64,000 bases of DNA, from positions 289,039 to 353,038 of the forward strand of contig FN649732.1 in NCBI GenBank assembly GCA_000310025.1, in the 5' to 3' direction. The notes under the pieces were generated by a model, which made no database searches, had not been told where the DNA came from, and saw only the letters and a program-made list of their open reading frames with translations. Source of the DNA: Ectocarpus siliculosus (taxonomy: Eukaryota; Sar; Phaeophyceae; Ectocarpales; Ectocarpaceae). Positions 35,785-47,879 of the stretch are shown here, one piece after another. The translations under genes and the position numbers were made by a program. Every line of letters starts with the position of its first letter. Positions within the stretch are counted from its first letter, which is position 1.

Positions 35785-38700
35785 TTACTTGTCGCTGCTG
35801 CGCCGGGAAGACTTCTTGCGCCCGCTGCCGCTGCCGCTTCCCCTGTCCTTCTTGCTGCTCTTTTTCTTCTTCTTCGTTCCTTCTTCGGCATCGGTATCCC
35901 CGCCCCCTCCCGCCCGGGACACCTCCTCCTCGCCAATCGCCTCGGCAATCGCTTCTGTCCTGCCATCCACCCCGTCGCCGCCATCACCACCACCACCGCC
36001 GCCGCCGCCCGCCTTCTCGGCGTCGCCGCCGCCTCTACCACCACCGTTGTTCTCCTCCTCCCCAGTGGACAAATCACCGCCTGCTGCGGCGGCAGGGGCG
36101 AGGCTCCTGCGCGGAGATGTCTCCGCTCCCTCCTGTCCCCCTGCATCGTCAGCCTCGGCATAGCCGGTGGCGACGCCGACATCATCGCCGTCCACTTCCA
36201 TCCCGTCCCCGGCACCGCCAGCCATTTCCCGGCCCTCGGCGCCGTCCGCTTCCGACACCGCCGCCCCAGGCTGATCTGCATCATCGACCACGTCTTGGCT
36301 CCTGGACGAGGCGCCGCCAGTGTCCCCTGTCGCACCAGCATTGCCGTCGCCATCATCCTGAGCGACCGTGCGGGCTTGGCCGGGACCCTCCCCGTTCGTG
36401 TCACTCTGGAGGGTTAAGGGTGCGTGCGGAGAACAGATCGGCACAAATCGTGGAAGGGGATGGCGCTCGCGAGACGGAAGGGGGGAGAGAGAATCGCCGA
36501 ACGCCAGTACGGTGGCACACACCAAGAAAGACACTAAAATACTGGGAGATGATGGCAAGACAAGATTCATTGTCAAGGGATTGGAGATCATCCTGTCCCC
36601 GAGCACGGAAAAAGCGGCGCCGGTTCCGTACCTCGCAGGTCCATCATTGTCATCATCATTATAGGTGTAGGTGTTCAGACGAAATAGCAGGGCAGGGTTT
36701 GCATATTACCCCCCTCATTGCGCTCTGCTATCTCAATCTGCTGGTCACGGGTCCATCTGATACTAGCCGCCGATTTTCAAGCTTCCGCTCACGAGAAACC
36801 TCCGCGACATTTCTCTGACTTCGTGACCTCTCCGCTTCCCTCTGCCCTGGTTACATCCTGATCAGTCTGTACTCAACGAACTCTGGCTAGAGGCCACACA
36901 CAAACAAGCCCCTTTCAAGAACGACCGTCGTTCTTATGTCGCTTGTCTTCGTCGTCAAAAAAGCATATGCGAAGCACGAAACTGCTCCTCCTCGCCAACC
37001 TCAAGAGTGCACTCATGTATGATATCACTCCTGGAAAGAAGAAGAAAAAAAAAAACACGACTAAAAGACACACGGTGGCATTTACATAGTTCCTATTAGA
37101 ACACTTTTCAGTCCGACCGCGCAAAAGCTCACCTCTCCCGCCGCCATCTGCCAGCGATGCCCGTTGCCTTCTCCGTGGGAGTTGGCGTCCCTGTCCTGCC
37201 GCACCCCCATCTGCCGGCCCCCCGGAGCGTGTGCCATCCTCCGGCTGGCCCGCGTCGCGGCTCGTTCGGCAACCTGACGGGGCGGCAGGAAAAGCGGTGG
37301 AGTAAGAGATGGGGGGGGGGGTTGGTCGCATGGGGGGGAGGGGTTGTCGAGCCATTGAACCCTGCGCCCTCCGCATACCTTTCGAATAGGAGTTGAGTGC
37401 GACGGCGGGTCGTTTCAGTCCGCACGAAATGCTGCAAGAAAGCAAGAGGCGCGAGAGAAAGGTACACTATGCGTGTCCACCGCAACCAAGGCGGTTGAAA
37501 GGCTAAAGGTGGAATCGAAACCTATGTGCAGGTGATACGTGTGCCACAAAGCAGCGGCGGCGGGGGGTGGGGAGCTGGTAGGCATGTTGCGTAAGGAAGA
37601 AGCTGGTCGAGAAGGACCTCTCTGCCGTTAAGAAGGGGGAGCTGGCTGGCAAACGCGGTCATACAAGAACGGGTCCTTCGCGAAAAAAGTGTTAAACTTG
37701 GTCAGCGCCACATATTTCTTGTTGTTTGGAAGTATCCGTCACACATGACAGAATCGGCACTCTTCCAGAACAAAGAGGGAAAGAGACGGAGAGACAGAGA
37801 CAGAGACAGAGACAGAGACAGACGGACAAACAGAGAGGGGGGGGGGGGGATCTACTCACCGAATCGTCGATTTTCTGGAACTCCTTGTCGTCGGCCTCTT
37901 TCCTCCGCTCGATGTTACCGTCAATCTCTTTGCTAGAGTCTGCCAGCAGAGCCTGCGCAAAAGAGAGGGAGCGAACGGGAGCGAGCAATCAGAACGTCAC
38001 AGCATCGGAAAACCCGCGCCAAACGGCAAAACAGGTACCATAAAGAGAGGCAGCAATGCGCAACCAGGCATGCGCAGCTTCCGAAAAGGGCGGGATCGTG
38101 GAGGACCCATCTCGAGACAGGTGGTAACAAAAAACAGGGAGTTCACAACACAGGGTTTGGTTTTCCGAACAGCATCAAGTGCTGAAATATCAAAAGAATC
38201 GGCCGTTTTGAATGGCTCAATCGCTTCGGTGCTACTACCACGAGTAAAGTTACGCTCCCCGCGAACAATCAACCACACACAGAGAGAGAGAGAGAATGGC
38301 AAGGCCCAGGTTGTCCGTCTACACCAGCCGCACAAGCAGGACAGCCAAGCAAAACAGCAGCCAAAAACATCGCGTGACCGGGTGGGGGGAGGACGGGGGC
38401 ACCAGCTCCAAAAACAGCTACCAGTCGCCATGAGGCACACCTGGGTAACGTCGGTATGCTCGTTGGGTGACCAAGCTAGCTTGGGCAGGGTCTGCGAAAA
38501 GAAAAGAAAGCCGACATAGGGGAAACGGCGGGCACGGCGGGAAGAGGATGCGCAGCAGACCAGGGACGTGCGCATAACAGCGTCTGTGGGTTGAAACACG
38601 GGGAGGAATGCTCGGCCCGCACACGCGGAGATCTACGCGGCAACGGCCAGTCATTTGGCACTATATAGGTACCGTAGGTGACACGAGATAACCACACACC

Positions 38701-40983
38701 CTGTACCGATTCTCGAAGGTCGTTTTCTCGTCAGCAGAAAGAGCGACGGTGCCGAAAATGGTGACGCTGCAGACGACTATTTCTCGTCGAGAGCTTCCCG
38801 AAAATGCGCACAATTTTGGCTGTGGCATCGTCTTCGGCGTGGAGTAATCGAGCTTTGAAAATAGGTCCAGGTACGTCATGGGACCTGCGGACTATCCCCG
38901 TCAACGTGATGCCGGGTTGCCTCAAGCCGAAACACGTTTAGTCTCGGCACGCTTCCGTATACGATGTTGCTCGCGTTGTCGTGAGGCATACCTTTGTGAA
39001 GATGAACCCCTTGAGCTGCTCCTGGTTGGCGATGAAACCGTTTCCGTGAAGAGCAACCAAGGTCTTCTGCTGCCTTGCGCGGATGTAGTCGCGCTTGTGC
39101 AGCTCCTCGTCGCGCTCCTGCCGATTCGACGTAAAAAAAAAAAAACACACACACACACACAACACACGCACATCGGAGGAGGAGTAAGCTTAGAAGCACA
39201 ACAGATGCCAGGAATACTTCTCCCAGTATAAAAACAACATGTACAGGATGTTGGCCAACAATGTTTCTCCGAGCATCAAGAACATGTACAGGATAACATC
39301 TCTTGATCCAGGTGCCTCTGAAGCTGTTTTGTTGGGAACTTGTGATCTAGTATCGCAAATATCGGGACACGTCCCGCCCCAGGGGAATGTCCCACCACTT
39401 TCCCTCTATTCAATGCCTAGGAACTCCTCTTCTTCGCATCGGGACCCCGTGAGGGGTGGAATGGGCCGCCACAACAAGAGGGCGGGAAAAAACAAGACGA
39501 GCTAGGTGATACTCGACGTGAAACTTCAAATTCGCGTCACAGCGGGGCCACACAGCAGCGGGGGGATACACCAACCGCGTTGACACGAACGCGATGCTCT
39601 TCGCGTGGTGGGGTCCATTCCAATTGCCATCTGCACACGTCCACGCTCTCACGCACGAAGGAGAGGAGCTACTATTAGATATTGAATACTGTAAAAGGAA
39701 AGTGGTGAACATTCCTCCGGGGCGGGACGTGTCCCGATACTTGCGATAAAATAACACCGAGACGCCTCGTTCCATCCCATCCTATCCCGTTCCATCCCAT
39801 CCTTTCCCACCCCATCCCATTATGTTTCCATTCCATCCCATCCTGTCCCGTCCGGTCTCTCACCTCACGAGCCGCAGTTTCAGCCATCTGTCGGCGTTGC
39901 CTCTTCTCTTGCGCCTGCCTGATCGCCGCCATCTCGACCACGCTCTTCTGCCGCTGGATAATGGACTGTGCACGTTCGACCGTTGTCATGCCACGGCGCG
40001 CCCCCCACCCCCCCCCCAACGCGCGCGCGCCCAAATCCAGACAGATTTGAAAACCAACGGTAACGCCGGGTACGCCATCGGAAAATACGCACGAAAAAAA
40101 TATGTCAAAAAGGAGAAGAGAGGTGGGAGCAGGGAGGAAATGCGCGATACTGGCAACAGCAGTAAATAGCAACGACGGCGCTACATACCGCATGTTTATC
40201 AAGAGTCGTGATTTTCCCTTCCGTTGTGTGGAGTGGCGCTGCAACGCGGCATACCTTGTCGTGGTCTAGCTGCTGTCGCGCTCGGCCGAGGTGGGCCATG
40301 AGGCCACCGAACATCCTGAGATGGGGGGTGGTGGTGCAGACGGCGCATCGGGAAGAGAGACGGGGGGGGGGGGGGGGGGGGGGGCCCCCCCTGGGGGGGG
40401 GGGAAAAAAAAAGGGAAGGGGAAAACCCTGGCCCTTTCCCGGGGGGAAAAACCCTAAAAAAATTAAAACCCCCAAAAAATTTTAACTTGGCCCAAGGGGG
40501 GGTTTCGGGGGAGAGGGAAACCTTTGGTTCCTTTTTTTTTAAAAAAAAAAAAAAAAACAAAAAACCACCTCGGGAAAAAAAAAAAAAAAAAAGGGGGGGG
40601 AATTTTTTCCGGGTATGGGGCCCCCCCCGTTTTCCTTTTTGGGGGCCCCCCCCTTTTACCCCCCCGGAAACTTTTGTTTTCAGGGGCCCCGGCTGGGCCC
40701 TTCCCAAAGGGGGAAAAAACCCCCTTTCCCCCCCTTTTTCCCCAAAACCCCTTTTTCCTTTTCCGGGTTTCCCTTTGGAGGGGCCCCCCTGGTAAACAGG
40801 GTCCCCCCCCCCCCCCCCCTTCCCAAAAACCCCCCAAATTTTGGAACCCCCCCCCTTGGGCCCCCCCCCCAAAAAACCCAAATNNNNNNNNNNNNNNNNN
40901 NNNNNNNNNNNNNNNNNNNNNNNNNNNNNNNNNNNNNNNNNNNNNNNNNNNNNNNNNNNNNNNNNNNNNNNNNNNNNNNNNNN

Positions 40984-41016
<33 letters not shown>

Positions 41017-43883
41017 CGACACACATGGCGGAGGGAGAAAAGAAGCGGTAAGGGGAAACTCGTGACCATAGCGCGAGGGAGAAAACCTGAAAAAATATGA
41101 AGCCTCGAAGACGTATCAACTAGGCCAAGCGGGGTGTTCGAGGGACGAGGCAACACTTGGATCGCTGCTCTTGAAAAAGAAAAAGAAACACGAAACAGCA
41201 ACGTCGGCAACAACAAACAGCAAAACGGCGGGCGAATTGCTACGGCGTATGGAGCACCTCCTGTTTCGCTTCTTGGTGTCCCCGTCCTTGTACGCCACGT
41301 GAAGCTCTGGCTTCGAGGGCTCCGGCATGGGCCTCTCCGACAGCGGCATAAAGCCCCCTTCCCCGCCGTTGTCCCCCAAACCCCCTTTCACCATCACCGG
41401 CCTCCCCATGGGAGGGCCCAGCCTGCTAGCCAGGCTCCCGCGCCCGCCGCCGCTGCCAGCGACGCCGCCGATGTTGGCAGCGCGCCCTCTAGGGCCGCCG
41501 CCCGAAACGACCACGATCTTGCCGACGGGCCTACGCCCGCCGCCCTCGTCCTCTTCCGTGGGCTGCTGATCGTCTTCCTGGCCCGTTGCCTCGCCGGGGG
41601 GGGCGGCGGCGGCAGCGGCGGGTGGAGGCCCGCTAGCGGTGTCCTCCTCCGGTTCTGCCTCCGGCTCGTAGTCCACGAGGTCGTCGTCTGGAGTTGTTGT
41701 TGTCGTCGCTGTTGTTTCTGTTGCTGCAGCAGCTTCTGTCGCTGGTGGTGGTGATGCGGGGGGAAGCTCGGTGTTCCAGCGGTCCAGCTCGCCGTTTTCC
41801 GTCGTCCCGTCCCCGTTCGTGTCCTCGTCGCCCGCGACGACGATCGTGCTCGTCACCCGAGGTCGCTTCGCTTCCGGCTCACCGCCGCCACCCCCGACGC
41901 CATTAGACTCGCGGCGTGCCCGCGACCCTTCTCCTCGTCCCCCCGAGCCACCGTTCCTGAACCGGTCGAAGTCTCCCCGCGCCCTGTCCCCCCGCGTTCC
42001 GCTTCGTCCTCCCCGCGAGAAGACGTCTCTGTCGCCGGTCCTATCGCCCCGCATACCGTCCCTGTCCCCCCGCACACCAGCTCCGTGCATCGGGGCCACA
42101 CCGCGGTCTCTACCCCGTCCCCTCCTGTCACCGTGGCTGTCTGCTGGGCGTTGGTAATGCGCGATGGAACCCTTGGTGCCTCCCCGAAGCCCCGCCGTCC
42201 CGCCGCCGCCCCTCCCCCTGCCTTCCGGCGGGGCGTCATCGTCCAGGGCAGCCGTTGCAGGGTCTAGCCCTCGCTCCCACGTACCCGACATCGCGCGGTA
42301 CTTGTCTCGCGATGCTTGGGAAGGTCTGTGTGGGGCCTCCTCGCGACCGCCATTGCTGGTGTCGCGGGGCCTGCGTTACCGTGTAAGAGCAAAGACAGGG
42401 GTGAGAGCATAAGAGTCATCGCCATGTGTGCGTTTGTTCAACATTTGTGTGTGCCGGGGAAACTTGACCACAGCCACATGTACCAGGTGTATAGGGTGGT
42501 GATCATCTGTGCGCGTGTAGGGGGGGTGGGAAGCAGGGCGCTGAGAGCGGAGCAAATACGACCTCCTGGCGGGATGCGGGGGAACGTGAAACGGGTCATG
42601 GCCGCGGCGTTTGTTTTCCACCGTCAGAATTTTCCCTCGAACTTTCCCGCCAGCCTCTCGGCACCTTAGCGACCATCGACGTTCCCAAGATGAAGGGTAA
42701 GGGTAACCCGGTAGCAACACCAGCACGAGCCACGTTCCGTGCGAAAGCCGTTCCACGGCCGCCAGCCTCGCACCAAACGGTCCTCTGGGATGGGCGTGCA
42801 CGGCACACATTGATCCCTGCCTGTCCCGACTCAACGTGACCCGGTTCGACTACAAACGCACAGGTGGAACGTGGCCGCTAAGGAGGCGGTGGTGCGTGTA
42901 CATCTAAGAGAGATCATGACCCGTGTCCGTACACAGATACAGCAGTACGGTCCCGCAGTCAAGAAACATATTGTTCAGAAACAGATGCTCGCATGTTAAC
43001 GAGAAAGTGACGTTAAGAAACACATCAGCGGAATCCCATACTGAACTCTCTTTAAAAACCTGTCCTCGACAGCAGTGAAGACGAAACTGAGCCTCGACCC
43101 GATTGAACGTTTCTTATCTCCGGGCCTGTACAGATTTCGGCTTGTCACATCGTCTCCTATATCCTAGCCGGCACTTGCACGACTACTGCTGTATATGCAG
43201 ATGTCCAAACAATTCGGGGTGACACCGGATTTCAGAGACAACGCACCAGCAGTGCGTGAAACTGCTGTCTGCTTACCGCCCGGACTATCTGGGCAGTGGG
43301 CAGCCCCAGGCATACATAAGGTTTTGGAATACAGAGTCAGAATGCAAGCGAAGCTTTTGCTTGGGATGCAAGGGATGTCCGCTGGCAATCGACATGATCG
43401 TTGTGCAAGGGGGTGGTGTTATCTTGCATCATAAGCGAATATCGACGCCAAGCGCACGTATGGTTTCGTCCGCCCTCTCATCAGTTTTCATGGCCAGGGC
43501 AGCGAAGATGCTTCGACGTGCCGCCTTACAACATGCCACATGCTCGTAGTAGGCACGTGTGGGTGTTGCATCCTGGGTGGGTAAGATCTGATTCATCGTC
43601 CGGTACCAACACCGGCCGTCCAGTAACGTACAGCAGTAGTACCCGTGCTGCTGCTGTCGTGCTCTCACCTATCCCTGCGCCAGTCTCCCCCGTCACTCCT
43701 GTCCCTGCCCCTGCCACCGCCCATGACCCTTACCCCCCGCCCGCCAAAGCCACCGCCCCTGCCCCCAGCCGGTGCGTCGAAACTCCGCAGCTTGTCTTCC
43801 ACCCTGACACGCTCGGTCTCGAGGCTGTCCCATTCCCGATGGACGTCCTCCAGAGATCCGATGGCATTCCGGTCGAAATCCAT
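35785..43883 (-). CDS. PNN: Pinin (PNN/SDK/memA domain) splicing factor homologue
   Basis: Nine coding exons on the minus strand: 43883-43669, 42370-41258, 40315-40255, 39965-39864, 39117-38992, 38491-38441, 37952-37860, 37273-37133 and 36405-35785. All have GT-AG borders and matching phases, giving 840 residues. The N-terminal pinin helix is LEDVHREWDSLETERVRVED (residues 11-30). A long disordered RG/RD- and acid-rich insert fills residues 40-430. The core pinin domain starts at KKRNRRMFGGLMAHLGRAR and continues with the coiled-coil block QAQEKRQRRQMAE. It closes with GFIFTKTLPKLAWSPNEH, then ALLADSSKEIDGNIERRKE (to about residue 587). The tail is acidic and Gly-rich, ending in a Lys/Ser cluster (KKKKKSSKKDR) that could act as a nuclear signal. 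Pinin associates with the exon junction complex and spliceosome. An acceptor (tttcag) four bases before the ATG shows an intron in the 5'UTR. Intron 2 contains the assembly gap. Confidence 0.92.
37785..37845. repeat. (GAGACA)n microsatellite and G run
   Basis: GAGACA/GACAGA repeats followed by a run of about 13 G, in pinin intron 7, just inside the donor of the exon ending at 37860. Confidence 0.85.
39351..39748. mobile_element. MITE-like element with 65-bp inverted repeats, inside a pinin intron
   Basis: The left end (39351-39415, TATCGCAAATATCGGGACAC, then GTCCCGCCCC) and the right end (39681-39748) are inverted copies over about 65 bp with a few mismatches and short indels. The roughly 265 bp between them have no coding capacity. 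A terminal-inverted-repeat element of about 398 bp without transposase is the simplest reading. Target-site duplication is not obvious. It lies in pinin intron 4. Confidence 0.75.
39770..39855. repeat. TCCCA/TTCCA pentamer-like satellite
   Basis: About 85 bp of degenerate CCATCCCATCCTTTCC-type repeats directly downstream of the donor of the pinin exon ending at 39864. It forms a pyrimidine-rich tract on the plus strand. Confidence 0.8.
40365..41016. other. Assembly gap flanked by poly-G and corrupted sequence
   Basis: 40365-40383 is a G run. 40384-40883 is homopolymer-smeared sequence, 40884-40983 is exactly 100 N, and 40984-41016 is a second G run. The smeared block reproduces, base class by base class, the clean sequence 41017 to about 41517 (pinin intron 2 and the start of exon 2). 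The left contig therefore ends in a bad read through the G run, and the two contigs overlap. Frames called across this block are artefacts. Confidence 0.92.
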
Positions 43884-43887
43884 TACG

Positions 43888-44649
43888 CTGAAAGGAGCCA
43901 GGTATGCGTGTACGTGAATATCCAACAGCAGAACGCCAAGGGAACAAAGTGGGCAATCGCCGCCCTTCTGCGATCAGCAGCGGTGGTGGTGTGAAGAGGG
44001 TCACGCCCACTCAGAGTCGGGATGCGCAGTGCGGGGGCGGCGGTGCACCACGGAACCCCGATTGTTGGGGGGGTCTTTCATCCTATCAACTGTCCCCCCT
44101 TTTGGAGGCTTCAAGGTTTACAGGTGTGCATGTTTGTATGCGGTGTGGATGTGTGGATCTATTGTTGTGTTGTGTGGGCTCTTCGGTGTGTGTGCGTGCT
44201 GCGGTGAAAACTGCGAATGACTCGTGTAAGGCATTGTGAGAGTGGCGGTTGGTGTGCGTGTTGTCGAGGTTACCTTGGCTTTCTACAATTATTATTGTGG
44301 TTTCGTGAAGTTCGGAGGTTCGCAAGCCAGCACAAAAAAAAACGTTACACAAAATAAATACCGCTGGGCCAAATCCTTCGAGGCATCTCGAAAGGGCGTG
44401 GTTCGCGTCCTTGTGTCGTCAGAGGGAGAGCTTCGGAGACGAAGAAGGCCAAGAACGCCTCTGTTCGCATCATGCACAACATGATAGGGCTGTCTTTTTT
44501 GATTGTATGCATACTTTCTTCGAATGATAGAGAAATGCGGGCAAGGGGGCCCCATACCCATCCATCCGAGACGAGCGGTAGTACCGGAAAGGGCTCGGTG
44601 AAGTCTCGTCTCCCTTGGAGTTGTTGAAGATGCAGACTATTGTTGTTGT
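43888..44649. other. Upstream region of pinin
   Basis: Should contain the pinin promoter and first non-coding exon. No further coding sequence was recognised. Confidence 0.35.
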
Positions 44650-44651
44650 CT

Positions 44652-44882
44652 TCACATTAAAAACCGTTCCGTTCTCTCTGCTCAGTACCTTCTTCTGTCC
44701 GTAGTCTAACACTTGACACGGTCGATTCCCGTGGTCACAGGCTAACTTACCCCAAAAAAGGTATACGAAAATAAAATGGACCCTAAGGGTCCGCAAGCCA
44801 ATAAAAGTCAACGACAGATAGTCTAGGCCACTCCGCTCGCCTCTCTGCACGCTATGCGAGGTAACCCTAGATTGGAAAAGGT
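44652..44882. repeat. Dispersed 230-bp repeat, copy 1
   Basis: About 230 bp that recurs at 51053-51298 with roughly 90% identity. It begins TTGTCTTCACAT and ends CTAGATTGGAAAAG followed by A-rich sequence. An internal hairpin has a 5-bp stem CACGG/CCGTG and a 7-base TCGATTC loop, resembling a tRNA T-arm. Confidence 0.85.
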
Positions 44883-45329
44883 AAAAAAAGAAAAAGAAAA
44901 CGAAAGGAAGAGAGCAGATGGAGAGAAGCAAAGAAAGGGAAAGAGAAAGACACAGGCAGAGAAAGACACACGCCTTAGCGACAAACAACAAACAACAAAC
45001 AAACAAACAGAACAACACAAAACAACAAAACGACACAAGACAAAGCGGGCGACTCGAGCCAGCCCATTCACGTCATCGCTCGCGGGGGGTTGGTGCAATG
45101 GTGCAGTGCCGGGGGGGGGGAAGTCAAGCAAGAGGTTCATTTCGGCACGGTGTTTCGCGCCACTCGGTCCGCCTCTTCGCGTTTCCTGCCTTTCCTCGCC
45201 GTCTCGTCCGCCTGCTGTACCCCTCCCACCCCCGTGGTTGTTGCCGTGTCCGTGCTGTTGTCGGGCTTCTTGTTTCGTTTGAGCGCTCGTTGTCGGCTAG
45301 CCCCTCTTCCTTCTTGTGCCAGGAGGCCA

Positions 45330-45830
45330 TGAACGAACCTCTTAGCTCCCTGCAGTACCCCTGTATGCCACGGCACCCCTCGGTTCACCTTCGCTACTAC
45401 CATCCAAGTTGTTTCCGGGCCCCCGAAGAAGCATGGCTCGGCGTCCGCGGGTCCGTGCTCTGCTTCGAACATCTTCAGGTCGTCCTTCAGGCACATCTGC
45501 CAGTTTTGCTCCGGTTTCCCCCTGCCTGGACCCTCCCCCCCCACCAGTTTCGCCAAGCATCACCCGTTTCGGGAGCCGTCCGTCTGGCTGCCTTACCACC
45601 GCTCCCGCGAACAGCAGGCGCCGTTGCCGGATAGTGGTTTCCACGTTCTGGCACCCTACCCTCTTCAGGGTCTGGGCGTAGGAAAGCCGCCGGTACGTGC
45701 CCTTCTTGCGATGGTAACCGATAACTTGCAGGAGCAGTCGGTGGTGTATCGTCCGCAACGTCCTATTATTATGAATAAGGAAAAGAACGCGTAACAAGAT
45801 ATCTGCGGACGGGCGGATGGGCCGACAACG
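45330..45830 (-). pseudogene. Non-LTR retrotransposon C-terminal remnant, frameshifted
   Basis: Minus-strand residues HRKKGTYRRLSYAQTLKR and RQRRLLFAGAVVRQPDGRLP belong to the region after the reverse transcriptase domain of LINE-type ORF2 proteins, as seen in stramenopile genomes (recalled pattern). The frame ending at 45342 shifts near 45560. Its continuation, PEQNWQMCLKDDLKMF to WHTGVLQGAKRFVHGL, is in the neighbouring frame. No reverse transcriptase core is present. The piece is 5'-truncated, as is usual for LINE copies. Confidence 0.65.
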
Positions 45831-46164
45831 AAGCACACGCATCAGCAAAACACAAACCTCTGGTACCCAGGTGCATGCATGCGTAGTCAACAACGAGCCA
45901 GGCAATTTGCAATTATTAATAATTGGTTATTTGCGGACAATAGCTGGCACAGACAAACCAACACAATCATAGACAACCGCAGCCGGTCCCATCGTCATGA
46001 AAAAGAAGCGGAGGTTGTAGCAAGCAGGGTCCTAATTGCTTGCTGCGCTGTGTATCGTGTGTTCGAGTGCGCTATCTCGTGTGCCCATTTGCAACAGCTC
46101 GGCGAGACAGAGACAGGGGAAGACAAGAAAGACAACCAATCGTCAGTTGCGCTCCACGTCTGTC

Positions 46165-46410
46165 ATGGGTGCTACGAGTTGCATCCACGTCGTTGTGGAG
46201 GCTGCTGCTCTGCTCCTCCCACCTGGGATTACCGGTTACTTGTCAGTCGCCCCGCGATGCTCTACAGGGAGGAGTCGCCGGGCTGCCGTTGTTGGACATG
46301 CCACGTCGGGTGATATCCGTTCAGCGGAGGACGCCAAGATTTCCCTCAGGCGTGCGTTGTCGGAGAGCGCCATGTCTACTCTCGACGAGGGTGTCGGGGC
46401 TGCGGTCGAG
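46165..46410 (+). CDS. Duplicate first exon of the fibrillin gene
   Basis: An 82-codon exon-like frame with ATG and a good donor (TCGAG/gtatgt). It parallels exon 1 of the fibrillin gene at 50625-50867 (81 codons, same phase 0 donor). Both begin MGAT and share HVVV, a leucine-rich signal core, SVxPRC and SAExAKxxLRxALxES, and end EGVGAAVE. No second fibrillin exon follows within the next 4 kb, so on its own it encodes nothing complete. It could be an alternative first exon splicing into the exon at 54134, or a remnant of a partial tandem duplication. The frame and donor are both intact, which argues mildly for use. Confidence 0.6.
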
Positions 46411-47879
46411 GTATGTGGAGGGGGTGACTATGGGCGGTTACTCACCTTTCGCGTTCATATATCCAACCAACATGTTTTGCGGAGACTACAGCAGTTTGGA
46501 ACTGTCCACTATCATCGCTGTGTATTGATTCACAGATACTTTGGATCAGGCTGGGTGCACTCCGGGCGCAAGGCTGTATTGAATGTTTCACCCACTCTCC
46601 GCTCATAAGAAAGAACCTCGCAAGATACGGTAGTGTCGGCCCGCCCACAACAAAGAGAGTACCTCGTAAGAGTTTGAGTCGCAGATTTAAAAACGTAAGA
46701 AAATCGAATAGGAAACGAAGAAACAAGAGACGACGCAAACCACGACCAACCTCCCTACGACTAGAAATGTAAGGGTCTGGGGTTGGACGTGGAAAGAAGA
46801 AACGGCGACCTCTGACCCCTTAACACAGCTGGACAGCACTGATAGTGACCTTGAACGGATGAGGACATCATAGCAATGTAGCTTCCGGACGGATTTCGTC
46901 TTCAGGAGTCTCCTACAGCGAAGCCATTGTAGACCGTGTAAAGTCGGCGTTCTGTGCGCTCTTCTTGAGGCGTGGCGAATTGATGGTTCCGGGCAGATCA
47001 ATCGGTGGCTACCACCCAAGCCAGCCACTTGTGTTCGACTTCCGCGTGGTGTTGGCTGATCATCAAAGCAGGATCAGCTTGAAGTACACATGTTTACAGC
47101 GACAGTGTAGACAAGGCGAACTCAGCCGTGGAGCATGGGGCTTTGATAGAGCCGATCGACGGCTGCGACAAGTCGGCGGCACGGCGGCAGGGTAACCGGG
47201 TGCAAATCCCCAACGTTCGCAGCAACGACCAGCTTAACCCGTGAATGTTCCATTTCGAAGGGGATCAGATGTCCTTTTGTTCGCCCTCCCGGACGATGAC
47301 AAGCTTGCAGATCCTTTCTTGTTATCCTCCAACAACGGTACCGACTGGTAGACATGCACATGCAAAAGTGGGCAACTGCAAGGTTCGTGTTTGAAGGAGT
47401 CGGCAGACACTAACTAAAATAGGAAATGGAGAAAACAAGAATCACATGGAATGTTCTCTGTCCAAACAAGAAATGGGGAACTATGCCCATGTTAGGTGTT
47501 TCTTGCGAGCGGGTTGGCATTGTATCGCTCTTGCAACAGCGAATTCGACGCAAGATATCACCGTCCCGAGCTGTTGTTCTTGGTACAGAATAATTCGATT
47601 CGATGTCTGTTCGGGGTCTTTCGACATCGAATGTCTGTAATGGTCCAGCTGGTGCGGACGCATTCTGTGGTCACAGCCTAACTGCCCAAGAGGGTACGTT
47701 ATGACAAGTCCGATCGGCAGATCGAAAAGGCGAAACCTTGTTACGGAGAAGGCGGGTCGGCCATGGCGGGCGGAGATGGAAATGCCATGTGTGTTCGTTG
47801 TGTCACACGGAGGAGGAGTGGCAAACCATCATCGTCAACGTGTTACCGGCCTTTGGTAGAAAGGTCACGAATCTCCGAC
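46411..47879. other. Stretch without a recognisable gene
   Basis: No domain-bearing frame. If the duplicate first exon is used, this is intron. Confidence 0.4.

Noticed and set aside
35612-36818. Plus-strand frames of 183-237 residues
   Set aside because: Antisense shadows of the last pinin exon (36405-35785). Their length comes from GC-rich codon bias on the opposite strand.
40208-41051. Gly/Pro/Phe-rich frames of 160-300 residues on both strands around the gap
   Set aside because: They translate homopolymer-smeared low-quality sequence and N bases.
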